A stretch of 64,000 nt of DNA from NCBI RefSeq assembly GCF_008084145.1, contig NZ_VSDO01000005.1:496001-560000 (forward strand). The letters run 5' to 3'. Of this stretch, positions 1 to 8,879 are shown piece after piece. Each line of letters starts with the position of its first letter. Within the stretch, counting starts at the first letter, position 1. The notes beneath the pieces are model-generated. The model did not search any database. It saw only the letters and a program-made list of their open reading frames with translations, and was not told where the DNA came from. This DNA is from Paenibacillus faecis (lineage in GTDB: Bacteria; Bacillota; Bacilli; Paenibacillales; Paenibacillaceae). Made by a program: the position numbers and the translations under genes.

Positions 1-2
1 AT

Positions 3-293
3 ATGGGGATTCGCGTAGCCCATCAACTTGTGACCCCCAACCTGCTCGATTATCTCGAGCTGTCCAAGGAGTTCAGCATCGTGGAATTGAAAGTGCCCGA
101 GTGTCTGAATGGAAAAAATGTGGGCGAGTTGAATCCGCGTGCTAAGTTCGGCTGCAGCATCGTGGCGATCCACCGGGAAAGCGGCATCATCATCGCCCCG
201 ACGGCGATGGATTATTTGGCCGCCGGCGATATTATGGTCATTATCGGTGCCAACAAGAACATCGAGGAATTCGAAGCTGTCATTAACGACTAA
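3..293 (+). CDS. ktrA: KtrA-type K+ uptake regulatory subunit, C-terminal part (cut by window start)
   Basis: Only the last 96 residues lie in the window and the frame is open to the left edge, so the ATG at position 3 is probably an internal methionine. What is visible is the end of the RCK nucleotide-binding domain followed by a TrkA-C domain (roughly residues 25-92, with FGCSIVAIHR and GDIMVIIG strands). In the Ktr/Trk family this cytoplasmic subunit gates a membrane K+ channel in response to nucleotides. The next gene, a cation/proton antiporter, starts 52 bp downstream on the same strand, suggesting a shared ion-homeostasis transcript. The KtrA versus KtrC assignment is not certain. Confidence 0.75.
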   Translation: MGIRVAHQLVTPNLLDYLELSKEFSIVELKVPECLNGKNVGELNPRAKFGCSIVAIHRESGIIIAPTAMDYLAAGDIMVIIGANKNIEEFEAVIND

Positions 294-345
294 TTCCTTT
301 TTTATAAGGTACAGAGATTACGCATAATCTGGAGTGTGAATTGGC

Positions 346-1608
346 ATGGAATCGGCGGCGACGGAAGCGATCCGGCATTTTCTTATCTTAGTCATAGTTG
401 TAATCAGTATAGGGATGGCGGCGGGGAAGCTGGCCTCCCTGCTCAAGCTGCCCGACGTCGCCGTGTTTATCGCGGCCGGTATGCTCATGGGGCCCGGTTT
501 CGGTTTGATTCACGAATCCAGCGGCTCGCTGATCAATCAGCTTATTTTGACGGTCGGTTCCGTGCTGATCTTGTTCGATGGCGGGAGAAATCTGAATCTG
601 GGCGGACTGCGAAAGGTTTGGATCACTCTGACTATGCTGAGCGTACCGGGTGTGCTGATTTCCGTCCTTGTCGTCGGCCTGGGCGTTCACGTTCTGTTCG
701 GCGTCGATTGGACCCTCGCCTTCTTGGCGGCGGCGGTCATCGCCTCCACGGATCCGGCTTCGATCATCCCCGTGTTCAAGCAGGTCAAGATCAAGGAGCG
801 CGTGCGGGAAACGGTGGAGAGCGAGTCAGCCTTTAATGATGCGACGGGCTCGATCGTCACGTTTGCTTTGCTGGCCGCGGCCGCAGGAACCGGCACTCTG
901 GATTTTGCCGGGATGGCCGGGGCGTTTCTAACGACCTCACTCGGCGGGATCGCCGTCGGACTGGTGGTCTCCGGTGTGCTGACTTTTTTTACGGCACATG
1001 TGAAATATGGCCTTGTCAGGGAGTACACGACGATCGTAATGATCGTCTGCGCCTTGTCCAGCTACCTTGTAGCCGACCTTTTGCATGTCAGCGGATTTAT
1101 GGCTACATTTGTCGCCGGGTTGATCTGGGGGAACTCCGAACTGTTCCGCTTATCCATGAGCGATAAACAGCTGGAGGTCGGGTCATTTGCCGAAAATACG
1201 ACCGTCATGATGCGTATGCTAATTTTCGTACTGCTGGGGAGTCAGGTTGATTTCGGAACGCTCGGCCATTATTTCTGGCCAAGCCTCGGGGCCGTTCTGG
1301 TGCTCATGTTTGTGGCCCGGCCGCTAACGGTGCTGCTCTGTGCCCTGCCGGATCGGGGCGTACGATGGAGTTGGCGGGAGCTGCTGTTTATGTGCTGGGT
1401 CCGCGAGACCGGCGTCATTCCGGCCGCGCTGTCCGGGATGATCGTCGGCATGGGGTTGCCGCATGCCGGAATTATATCGGCGATAACGTTCATGGCGATC
1501 GTCCTGACCATCGTCGTTCAAGCCAGCACGACCGCATGGGTGGCGCGAAAGCTGGGATTGGAGGTCCGGGAGGAAGCCGCGGCCATACCGTACTCGACTC
1601 GGGGGTAG
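346..1608 (+). CDS. CPA1-family cation/proton antiporter (NhaP-like)
   Basis: A 420-residue hydrophobic protein with about twelve predicted membrane segments, typical of monovalent cation/proton antiporters of the CPA1 family. Signature residues are visible: STDPAS around residues 134-139 and the ion-binding ND pair in SAFNDA (N164, D165). It would exchange Na+ or K+ for protons across the cytoplasmic membrane; the substrate cannot be read from sequence. The start is the ATG with a GGAG-like site about 10 bp upstream. It lacks the long cytoplasmic tail of some NhaP proteins, and its proximity to the upstream TrkA-C protein suggests that K+ is one possible substrate. Confidence 0.85.
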   Translation: MESAATEAIRHFLILVIVVISIGMAAGKLASLLKLPDVAVFIAAGMLMGPGFGLIHESSGSLINQLILTVGSVLILFDGGRNLNLGGLRKVWITLTMLSVPGVLISVLVVGLGVHVLFGVDWTLAFLAAAVIASTDPASIIPVFKQVKIKERVRETVESESAFNDATGSIVTFALLAAAAGTGTLDFAGMAGAFLTTSLGGIAVGLVVSGVLTFFTAHVKYGLVREYTTIVMIVCALSSYLVADLLHVSGFMATFVAGLIWGNSELFRLSMSDKQLEVGSFAENTTVMMRMLIFVLLGSQVDFGTLGHYFWPSLGAVLVLMFVARPLTVLLCALPDRGVRWSWRELLFMCWVRETGVIPAALSGMIVGMGLPHAGIISAITFMAIVLTIVVQASTTAWVARKLGLEVREEAAAIPYSTRG

Positions 1609-1739
1609 CCGGAAGGATGCGAACCGGGCCCCGAAGGGCTAAAACAGGGGGGATGAGCGTTTGCTCAGCAATTACCCGGAGCCTTCCCCGTTATATACCA
1701 AATCGTATTTAGCCCACGGTGATTAAGGAGCCTAGCGTA

Positions 1740-1970
1740 CTTCCAACACTTTTAACTCCAAAAAGATGCAAATGTGCAGGAATTTCGGCCGATCCCCGAG
1801 GGGATTGCGAAAAAAGATGCAAATCTGCAGGAATTTTTAGCGATTTTAGAGAGACGAGCCGATTCCGCCGAAAATTCCTGCAGAATCGCAGGTATTTTGA
1901 AATTTTGACTCCGAACAAGAAAAAAACATGCATATTTGCAGGAATTCTAAGTTATCAAGGTTGTCTGACG
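1740..1970. repeat. Interspersed phased repeat, copy A
   Basis: Non-coding block containing four spaced copies of a TGCAAATCTGCAGG-like motif, two in each orientation, about 50-60 bp apart. The same block with the same internal order recurs at 53190-53412 and, split by an insertion sequence, at 10010-10132 plus 11715-11790. Short ORFs crossing it are not supported by a ribosome site. Function unknown. Confidence 0.75.
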
Positions 1971-2085
1971 GGGGACCAGCCCCGCAGGCTTCCTATCGGC
2001 CATGCTTGCTTTCTTCGGCTTTTCTCCCGCTCCGTTAATCTCTCGGCTTATCCACGCAAAGCCGCACATCAAGTGGTCACGCCCC

Positions 2086-2222
2086 ACAGCGCACGCCATA
2101 CAGCCTATGCCACAACCCACACGACACAACGCACGCCATACAGCGCACCCATACAGCCCACGCACACATCGCACGCCATACAGCGCACGCACACAGCGCA
2201 CGCCACACAGCACTCACGCATG
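2086..2222. repeat. AC-rich degenerate tandem repeat
   Basis: Low-complexity stretch built from repeated CGCACGCCATACAGC-like units of irregular spacing. It abuts the 3' end of the LysR gene on the minus strand, whose stop is at 2226. Both strands show spurious ORFs rich in His/Thr/Pro or Cys/Val/Arg, which I do not regard as genes. Confidence 0.7.
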
Positions 2223-2225
2223 CGA

Positions 2226-3128
2226 CTACAAGGCGAGGGTTTCCACGACGCTTTCTTTGATCTTCGAAATCCACTCTTGCGTTTCCATGCTTAGCTCGGA
2301 TTTGTCGCCGTATACCAGGCAGGTTTCCCGCCGGGTCTGGTCCAATTCTTTCATTTGAAGCGAGACGAGCCCGTTATCCTGCAGCATCTGCTTGCGGAGA
2401 TACGATTTGGGCAGCAACGCCGCGGCCTTGCAGGTAGGCAGCAGCCGGACGATCGCTTCGAACGAGTCGATTTCCATGCGGATGTCGGGGATGATCCCGT
2501 AGCGGCCGAACAAATCGTCGATCAGTTTCCGGTACCAGGTCCCCTTCGAAAAGACGATCATGGACCGTCCGTTCAGATCCTCCATGCCGGGGTGGCGGTT
2601 TTCGGCCAATTCGTGTCCCCGGGGGACGACGAGCTCCAGATGATCCTGAAACAGCGGGATGCAGCGGAGGCCCGCTTCGCTGATGGAGGAGGCGACCACG
2701 CCCAAATCGACCTTGCGGTCGCGGATGTGAGCCACAATCTCATGCGTCTTGCCGGTTACAAGCTTAAGCTCGATGTCGGGAAACTTCTCCATCAGGGCTT
2801 TGACGAGCGGCGGAAGCGTCGTTTGGATGGTCGTCAGACTCGCCCCGAGCGTAACGACGCTGCGTTCGGAAGCCTTGAAGCGGGAGACGGACCGGAGGAA
2901 ATTTTGATGTCGCTGACGCTGCTCCAGGGCATAGATGTATGCCTCGTGCCCGACGCGGGTCAACTCGAGCCGTTTTCCTTTTCGCGTAAACAAGGATACG
3001 CCCCATTCTTCCTCCAGTTTGGTGATTTTTCGGGACAGGGCGGGCTGAGACAAATTCAGCAGTTTGGACGCTTTGTTCAGGCTGGATTGTTCGACGACCG
3101 TTGTGAAAACCAGCAAATCTTCCAGCAT
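2226..3128 (-). CDS. LysR-family transcriptional regulator next to sdhCAB
   Basis: 300 residues with an N-terminal winged helix-turn-helix (residues 1-60; SLNKASKLLNLSQPALSRKI) followed by a periplasmic-binding-protein-like effector domain. The frame is open further upstream, but the start at 3128 is chosen because an AGGAGG site lies directly before it and because LysR proteins begin close to the helix-turn-helix. It is divergent from sdhC, the usual arrangement for a LysR regulator controlling its neighbour, so it may regulate succinate dehydrogenase and itself. The effector is unknown. A large dyad lies between the two genes (3206-3244). Confidence 0.85.
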   Translation of the reverse strand: MLEDLLVFTTVVEQSSLNKASKLLNLSQPALSRKITKLEEEWGVSLFTRKGKRLELTRVGHEAYIYALEQRQRHQNFLRSVSRFKASERSVVTLGASLTTIQTTLPPLVKALMEKFPDIELKLVTGKTHEIVAHIRDRKVDLGVVASSISEAGLRCIPLFQDHLELVVPRGHELAENRHPGMEDLNGRSMIVFSKGTWYRKLIDDLFGRYGIIPDIRMEIDSFEAIVRLLPTCKAAALLPKSYLRKQMLQDNGLVSLQMKELDQTRRETCLVYGDKSELSMETQEWISKIKESVVETLAL

Positions 3129-3205
3129 TGCCGCTTTCCTCCTCTTATGCGAAAAAGTTATAACAATTAATAAGTATATTGCAATTCCATTATAAGATAA
3201 AAAGG

Positions 3206-3244
3206 AGTAACATGAAAAGTGACACAAGTTGTTCACATGTTACT
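3206..3244. promoter_or_regulatory. 39-bp dyad between LysR and sdhC genes
   Basis: The outer arms AGTAACATG (3206-3214) and CATGTTACT (3236-3244) are perfect 9-bp inverted repeats. Inside are GTGA (3219-3222) and TTCAC (3232-3236). It sits in the divergent promoter region and is a candidate operator for the LysR protein or a redox/oxygen regulator of sdhCAB. The assignment is inferred from position and symmetry only. Confidence 0.45.
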
Positions 3245-3367
3245 TTTGTAACAAGGGGAATCGGCTGCAATAACGTGTAATTTATCATATACGTCCAGCA
3301 GTCGAAGCATGACGAAATTGAATGAGAATTGAGGAACGTTGGAAACGGGAAAGGGGTATATGGACTT

Positions 3368-4039
3368 ATGAAAGGGTTTTATTCCAGAAAACTGCACTCG
3401 CTTCTGGGTGTCATTCCGCTCGGCTTTTTTATTCTGGAACACATGCTGACGAACTTTTCCGCCGTAGAGGGCGGGCCGCAAGGGTTTAAGGATTCGGTCG
3501 CTTTCTTGAACGGCTTGCCGCTGGTGATCGTATTGGAAACCTTCGGGATTTGGCTTCCCCTTCTGTATCACGGGGTGTACGGCATGTACATCGCGTTTCA
3601 GGCGAAGCCGAACAACAAGCGGTTCCCGAATGAACGGAACCTGCGCTACCTGCTTCAGCGGGTGACGGGGGTTATCGTGTTTGTCTTCGTGATTTGGCAT
3701 CTGTACGAAACCCGGGTTCAGGTGGCGCTCGGCAATGTGACACACGAGGAACTGGGCGGCGTCATGCATCATATTTTGACCACCCCGGTGTTTTTCGTAC
3801 TGTATTTGATCGGCGTCATCGCCTCGGCATTCCATTTCGCGAACGGATTGTGGTCGTTCATGGTCAGCTGGGGAATTACGGTCGGACCGCGGGCACAGCG
3901 GGTCTCCTCCTATATCTGCATGGGGTTGTTCGTCATCACGGCCGTGTTGTTCACCTGGTCGATGTTTGCGTTCCGCGGGTCGGAGTTCCAGGCTGAAGGC
4001 ACCGCGCTGCTGGAAACGTTCAGAATCTTGATCGGCTAA
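3368..4039 (+). CDS. sdhC: Succinate dehydrogenase cytochrome b558 subunit
   Basis: 223 residues with five hydrophobic segments, the di-heme membrane anchor of the Bacillus-type succinate:menaquinone reductase. The N-terminus (FYSRKLHSLLGVIPLGFF) matches the conserved start of Bacillales SdhC, and several conserved histidines that can ligate heme are present in the membrane segments. The start at 3368 is preferred over an upstream in-frame codon at 3329 because AAAGGGG lies about 11 bp before it and the family starts there. It is the first gene of the sdhCAB operon; SdhC anchors SdhA and SdhB to the membrane and passes electrons to menaquinone. Confidence 0.92.
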   Translation: MKGFYSRKLHSLLGVIPLGFFILEHMLTNFSAVEGGPQGFKDSVAFLNGLPLVIVLETFGIWLPLLYHGVYGMYIAFQAKPNNKRFPNERNLRYLLQRVTGVIVFVFVIWHLYETRVQVALGNVTHEELGGVMHHILTTPVFFVLYLIGVIASAFHFANGLWSFMVSWGITVGPRAQRVSSYICMGLFVITAVLFTWSMFAFRGSEFQAEGTALLETFRILIG

Positions 4040-4080
4040 AAAAATCACGCTATACACTACGTTTAGGAGTTGAAATAGAG

Positions 4081-5826
4081 ATGGCTAAACAAAGCATCAT
4101 TATCGTCGGCGGCGGTCTGGCGGGGCTCATGGCCACGATCAAGGCGGCCGAAGCCGGAGTACAGGTTCAACTGTTCTCGCTCGTTCCGGTCAAAAGATCC
4201 CACTCCGTTTGCGCCCAAGGCGGGATTAACGGAGCCGTCAACACCAAAGGCGAAGGCGACTCCCCTTGGGAGCACTTCGACGATACGGTCTACGGGGGCG
4301 ATTTTCTCGCCAACCAGCCGCCGGTCAAAGCGATGTGCGAGGCGGCCCCGGGCATCATCCACCTCATGGACCGCATGGGAGTCATGTTTAACCGGACGCC
4401 GGAGGGTCTGCTGGACTTCCGCCGTTTCGGAGGAACGAAGCATCACCGGACCGCGTTCGCGGGAGCGACGACGGGGCAGCAGCTCCTATACGCGCTGGAC
4501 GAACAGGTACGGCGCTATGAAGCCGAAGGTCTCGTGACCAAGTACGAGAACTGGGAGTTCTTGTCCGCGGTGCTGGACGACGAAGGAGCTTGCCGCGGCA
4601 TTTGCGCCCAAAACCTGCGCTCCATGGAAGTCGTCACGTTCGCTTCCGACGCGGTGATTTTGGCGACGGGCGGCCCCGGGATCATTTTCGGCAAAACGAC
4701 CAACTCGGTTATCAATACGGGAACGGCGGCCAGCGCCGTATACCAACAGGGCGTCCATTACGCGAACGGCGAGTTTATCCAAATTCACCCGACGGCGATT
4801 CCGGGGGACGACAAGCTCCGGCTGATGTCCGAATCCGCGCGCGGGGAAGGCGGCCGAATCTGGACGTACAAGGACGGGAAGCCTTGGTACTTCCTCGAGG
4901 AAAAATACCCGGCTTACGGCAATCTGGTGCCGCGCGATATCGCCACGCGGGAAATTTTCCACGTGTGCGTCGATATGAAGCTGGGGATCAACGGGGAGAA
5001 CATGGTATATCTCGACCTTTCCCACAAAGACCCGAAGGAGCTGGACGTGAAGCTCGGCGGCATCATTGAAATCTATGAAAAATTCATGGGCGACGATCCG
5101 CGCAAAATTCCGATGAAAATTTTCCCGGCGGTCCATTATTCCATGGGCGGCATGTGGGTGGATTATAACCAGATGACCAACATTCCCGGCCTGTTTGCGG
5201 CGGGGGAATGCGAGTATCAGTACCACGGGGCGAACCGGCTCGGCGCCAACTCCCTGGTGTCCGCCATTTACGGCGGGATGGTGGCCGGACCGAAGGCGGT
5301 GGAATACATCCGCGGCCTGAAGAAGTCGGCGGAAGACATCAATCCGGCGGTTTACGACCGCTACCGCAAACAACAGGAGGAGAAGTACGAGGGGCTGCTG
5401 GCCATGAACGGCACGGAGAATCCGTACGTGCTTCACAAAGAGCTTGGCGAGTGGATGACCGACAATATGACGGTGGTCCGCTACAATAGCAAACTGGAAG
5501 CGACGATCGGCAAAATCAAGGAACTGAAGCAGCGTTACAAAAACATCAACATCAACGATACGTCCCGTTGGAACAATACCGGCGCCTCATTTACCCGTCA
5601 GCTGTGGAACATGCTGGAGCTGGCCGAAGCGATGACGCTGGGGGCGCTGCTGCGCAACGAAAGCCGCGGCGCGCACTACAAGCCGGATTTCCCGACGCGG
5701 AATGACGAGGAGTTTCTCAAGACGACCAAGGCGGCTTGGACGCCGGACGGACCGCAGATTTCCTATGAAGAAGTGGACGTCTCGCTGATTCCGCCGCGGA
5801 TTCGCGATTACTCGAAGGATAAATAG
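4081..5826 (+). CDS. sdhA: Succinate dehydrogenase flavoprotein subunit
   Basis: 581 residues, full length for Bacillales SdhA. The N-terminal Rossmann FAD motif (IIVGGGLAGLMA, residues 6-17) is followed by the covalent-FAD region around H41 (HSVCAQGGINGA). A substrate-binding ARGEGG segment lies near residue 257, and HGANRLGANSL in the C-terminal half contributes to the FAD site. It oxidises succinate to fumarate in the TCA cycle on the cytoplasmic face of the membrane. TAGGAG precedes the start, and the gene lies 41 bp after sdhC and 13 bp before sdhB. Confidence 0.97.
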   Translation: MAKQSIIIVGGGLAGLMATIKAAEAGVQVQLFSLVPVKRSHSVCAQGGINGAVNTKGEGDSPWEHFDDTVYGGDFLANQPPVKAMCEAAPGIIHLMDRMGVMFNRTPEGLLDFRRFGGTKHHRTAFAGATTGQQLLYALDEQVRRYEAEGLVTKYENWEFLSAVLDDEGACRGICAQNLRSMEVVTFASDAVILATGGPGIIFGKTTNSVINTGTAASAVYQQGVHYANGEFIQIHPTAIPGDDKLRLMSESARGEGGRIWTYKDGKPWYFLEEKYPAYGNLVPRDIATREIFHVCVDMKLGINGENMVYLDLSHKDPKELDVKLGGIIEIYEKFMGDDPRKIPMKIFPAVHYSMGGMWVDYNQMTNIPGLFAAGECEYQYHGANRLGANSLVSAIYGGMVAGPKAVEYIRGLKKSAEDINPAVYDRYRKQQEEKYEGLLAMNGTENPYVLHKELGEWMTDNMTVVRYNSKLEATIGKIKELKQRYKNININDTSRWNNTGASFTRQLWNMLELAEAMTLGALLRNESRGAHYKPDFPTRNDEEFLKTTKAAWTPDGPQISYEEVDVSLIPPRIRDYSKDK

Positions 5827-5839
5827 GAGGGGAGAAACC

Positions 5840-6610
5840 ATGGCTACAGCGGAACCGAAATTAACAGCGAAAAGAGTCAAGTTCATCATTACACGCCAGG
5901 ATGACCCGAACTCCGCATCTTATACGGAAGAATTCGAACTGGATTACCGTCCCGGCATGAACGTGATCAGCGCTTTGATGGAAATTCAGCGGAACCCGGT
6001 CAACGTGAAGGGAGAATCGACCGCTCCCGTCTGCTGGGAGTCCAACTGTCTGGAAGAAGTGTGCGGAGCCTGCTCCATGGTGATCAACGGCAAGCCGCGG
6101 CAGGCATGCGCCGCGCTGGTCGACAACCTGGAGCAGCCGATCCGGGTCGAACCGATGCGGACCTTCCCGGTCGTTCGCGACCTGGTCATTGACCGTAGCC
6201 GGATGTTCAATGCGCTGAAGCGCGTGAAGGCCTGGATTCCCATCGACGGCACGTACGATCTGGGGCCGGGGCCGCGTATGGCGGAGAAGAAACGCCAGTG
6301 GGCTTACGAGCTGTCCAAGTGCATGACCTGCGGGGTCTGCCTGGAGGCGTGCCCGAACGTCAACGAGAAGACCGATTTTATCGGCCCGGCCGCGATTTCC
6401 CAGGTGCGCTTGTTCAACGCGCACCCAACCGGCGAAATGAACGCCGAGGAACGGCTGGAGGCGCTGATGGAGGACGGGGGCATCGAAGGCTGCGGCAACT
6501 CGCAGAACTGCGTACGCGCTTGTCCGAAGGGCATCCCGTTGACGACCTCCATCGCCGAAATGAACAAAGCGACGACCAAGCATATGTTCAAACGTTGGTT
6601 GGGCGTGTAG
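5840..6610 (+). CDS. sdhB: Succinate dehydrogenase iron-sulfur subunit
   Basis: 256 residues with all three cluster sites. A plant-type ferredoxin domain carries the 2Fe-2S ligands in CWESNCLEEVCGACS (from C65). A 4Fe-4S motif CMTCGVCLEACP starts at C161, and the last cluster ligands are in CGNSQNCVRACPKG (from C218). It relays electrons from FAD in SdhA to the SdhC hemes. The ribosome site is an excellent AGGAGGGG. A hairpin terminator follows the gene, closing the operon. Confidence 0.97.
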   Translation: MATAEPKLTAKRVKFIITRQDDPNSASYTEEFELDYRPGMNVISALMEIQRNPVNVKGESTAPVCWESNCLEEVCGACSMVINGKPRQACAALVDNLEQPIRVEPMRTFPVVRDLVIDRSRMFNALKRVKAWIPIDGTYDLGPGPRMAEKKRQWAYELSKCMTCGVCLEACPNVNEKTDFIGPAAISQVRLFNAHPTGEMNAEERLEALMEDGGIEGCGNSQNCVRACPKGIPLTTSIAEMNKATTKHMFKRWLGV

Positions 6611-6634
6611 TTATTATATTTAAAGCAGTCTCTC

Positions 6635-6674
6635 AAGCAGATTCTCTGACAGTGCAGGGAATCTGCTTTTTTAA
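6635..6674 (+). terminator. Terminator of sdhCAB
   Basis: AAGCAGATTC pairs with GAATCTGCTT and is followed by a T-run; it lies 25 bp after the sdhB stop. Confidence 0.9.
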
Positions 6675-7349
6675 TATTTTTGAAAGCTCAAACAAATTTT
6701 ATATTGATATGCGGGAAATATGATTTTGAAGCCATTCAATACCTTATTGCACTGGCAATTGACCTTAAGGTTCAATAGAGACTTGGATAGGAATATCTTC
6801 TGTTTTTTTACTTCACTGGGGTTTCGCTGGCTTCGGTAGCCAAGGCAGAGTTACTTATTCTTTTGACGTATTTTCCGACGTTTCGGGTTGACCTTCCAAC
6901 TGAAGGATGACACGCACATTGGGATGGATATTGTGTTAATCAGCGGTAAAATGCTCGGTTTTCTACTCTGGCTACTACTTGTCAGGAGCCAGATTTCCAG
7001 AAGACTTTACCCTAAGAATAGGATGCTCGATCAGGGTAAGAATGGCATGGGCTTGTAGCGGTAGTAACCTTGACAACCCACCCGAACTAAATCAACAGCC
7101 AGATAAGGTCAGGTAGTTTGCGAAATAGTTTTGGTTTCTCAACGACATCTCTTCTCTCGGATTATTTTTGGTTAGTGGATATGGTAGATTCATAGATGTG
7201 AAAATATTGAGAGAGCGTCTTACATTTATAGATACCTTCTTAGTGGGGGAGATTTAATTGTTCTTTTCAAAAACATTCAATGTAGTTAATCTTTCAGAAA
7301 CAGTAAATTGAAAATTTAAATTATTTTTTTACAAATAGAAAATATTTAC
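6675..7349. other. Intergenic stretch, no gene recognised
   Basis: About 675 bp with stop codons in all frames. No tRNA, known RNA motif or terminal inverted repeat was recognised. Base composition drifts from mixed to strongly AT-rich toward 7200-7350, unlike the flanking housekeeping genes. It may be the decayed edge of an acquired segment that includes the secreted-protein gene and the transposase remnant downstream. Confidence 0.4.
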
Positions 7350-7414
7350 TTACGAGGAGTTACATGGTATTCTATAATTGAAAACGTTACCGAAAATGAT
7401 ACCGGTAATGTTTT
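7350..7414 (+). promoter_or_regulatory. Promoter with overlapping dyad operator (cre/LacI-like)
   Basis: A -35 TTACGA (7350-7355) and a -10 TATAAT (7373-7378) are 17 bp apart. Directly after the -10 lies an inverted repeat, AAAACGTTACCG (7381-7392) and CGGTAATGTTTT (7403-7414), matching at 11 of 12 positions. The left arm, read from 7379 as TGAAAACGTTACCG, closely fits a CcpA cre site. The dyad covers the expected start of transcription, a classical repression position. CcpA or the nearby LacI protein are both candidates. Confidence 0.55.
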
Positions 7415-7522
7415 CGATGATATATCTATATAACTATTAAAAAGGGGGGCATTCTATGGTTTTTTAAAGTAGAGTCATAAAAAGTCTTATACTATTACTT
7501 ATTTTTAGAGGAGGTATATATT

Positions 7523-7912
7523 ATGAAAAAAAGCAAATTATTTATTTCAGCCTTAATAACTGTAATTTTTGTTTGCTCGATGGGGACAGCAGCATTTGCA
7601 TCTAATTCTGATTACTCTACTCCTAAGATAGCAGCGGCAACAAGTAGTTCTTCATATATTCAATCTAAAGAAGTTTATAGCAAAATAACAGGTGAATTAA
7701 TAGGTTATGTAGACCTGACATATACAAAGTTTACAAATGCTAGCGGTCGACCACAATTTGATGTTGTACAAGCTTCAGTTGTTTTTACACGTGATTATTA
7801 TCGTGGTAATTGCGAAATTACTAAAGCCACCGGGGATGTTGTAGTTGTTAAAGTAAACTATAATAACCTAGGCATTGATGTCGGATACCAAACTTACTCA
7901 TTCCTACCATGA
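7523..7912 (+). CDS. Small secreted protein of unknown function
   Basis: 129 residues. Residues 1-27 form a clear Sec signal peptide (KK followed by a hydrophobic core and an AFA cleavage motif). The mature part is polar, beta-prone and rich in Tyr/Val/Thr, with no recognised domain and a single cysteine. The gene is markedly AT-rich compared with its neighbours, uses AT-ending codons and has its own promoter/operator about 140 bp upstream. The ribosome site AGAGGAGG is strong. Together with a transposase remnant downstream, this suggests horizontal acquisition. I do not recognise the family. Confidence 0.75.
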   Translation: MKKSKLFISALITVIFVCSMGTAAFASNSDYSTPKIAAATSSSSYIQSKEVYSKITGELIGYVDLTYTKFTNASGRPQFDVVQASVVFTRDYYRGNCEITKATGDVVVVKVNYNNLGIDVGYQTYSFLP

Positions 7913-7997
7913 GCTTGTATAATATATTTTTAAAAAGAACTCCTGTAATTGCTGTAATTTGGTCAAGCCCCAATTTAGTAGACACTGAAAAAAACAC

Positions 7998-8705
7998 CTA
8001 GGCTATAAACTGACGCCGGTACTCTACCAGCGTCAGTTTATTTAATTCATGCTGTGGTCGTCGTTGGTTATAAAATTGTATATATACTTCGATTCGGCTT
8101 TGTGCTTCAGAAGACCTTCGGATATCATAAGATTAGAGCGCTTCCGTCTTGAGATGCGAGAAGAAGCTCTCCATTGAGGCGTTATTTAGACAATTTTCTT
8201 GACGAGACATGCTGATTTGGGCGCCAACCTTTGGCCGCGTGTCGTGGTATGCATGAGACGTGTACTGGAATCCCTGGTCACTGTGAACGACGAGTCCGTC
8301 ACATCTTTATGTTTGGCAAAAGTCTTTGCGAATGTCTGCAGAACAAGTTCATTGTCATTACGCTCACCGAACTGGTAAGCGAAAATTTCATTATTGAATA
8401 AAGTCTTTTACGGCAGAAAGATATAGCCAGCGCTTGCCTACCCGATATTGAGTTTTAAAGTCGCGTTTTAGGAGATTCTCAGCCACACGCTCTTCAGCCT
8501 TATACTGCATGTTAAACCGGCTTCTCCGGCGAATTCTAGCTAGAAGTCCGAGAGTTTGCATAGACGCATCACCTTCTTGTGGTTCATCGACACGCCCTCA
8601 TCCTGCCATACAAACAGCTGAAGCTGACGGTAGACGTATTTCCCCTTGTAGCGGTTGTAAACCTTGTTGATGAGTCCCAAGGCCTCAAAAGCTTGTAACG
8701 TTCCT
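7998..8705 (-). pseudogene. Decayed IS3/IS150-type transposase (orfB)
   Basis: Read on the minus strand in shifting frames, this shows orfB features of the IS150 branch: KGKYVYRQLQLF and MNHKKVMRLCK at the N-terminal side, then QISMSRQENCLNNASMESF and SHLKTEAL around the last catalytic acidic residue. It ends with YIQFYNQRRPQHELNKLT before a stop at 7998-8000. Several frameshifts and stops prevent a product, and the catalytic-core middle is badly eroded. No intact left or right end was identified. It marks an old insertion beside the AT-rich secreted-protein gene. Confidence 0.85.
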
Positions 8706-8824
8706 ATTCCCCCCCTGCTTCCTGATTTTTAAACATTTTTAGCATATTAAAAATCCTCGAATTATGATATTATTTTATATTTCATTTAAAAACCTTACTC
8801 TATATAGATCCTCTTGTCTTCAGT

Positions 8825-8832
8825 TACCGGTA
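8825..8832. promoter_or_regulatory. TACCGGTA palindrome before the LacI-type gene
   Basis: This perfect 8-bp palindrome lies 48 bp before the chosen LacI start. The same 8-mer occurs inside the operator dyad upstream of the secreted-protein gene (7400-7407). It is a candidate autoregulatory half of a shared LacI operator. Eight bases are few, so this is tentative. Confidence 0.3.
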
Positions 8833-8879
8833 TTGATATATTTTTAGAAGACAGATTACGGAGTAAGGGAAGATCGGAT

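Noticed and set aside
1947..2358. Several overlapping ORFs in the AC-rich stretch
   Set aside because: Low-complexity repeat translation; ORFs overlap the well-supported LysR gene and one another.
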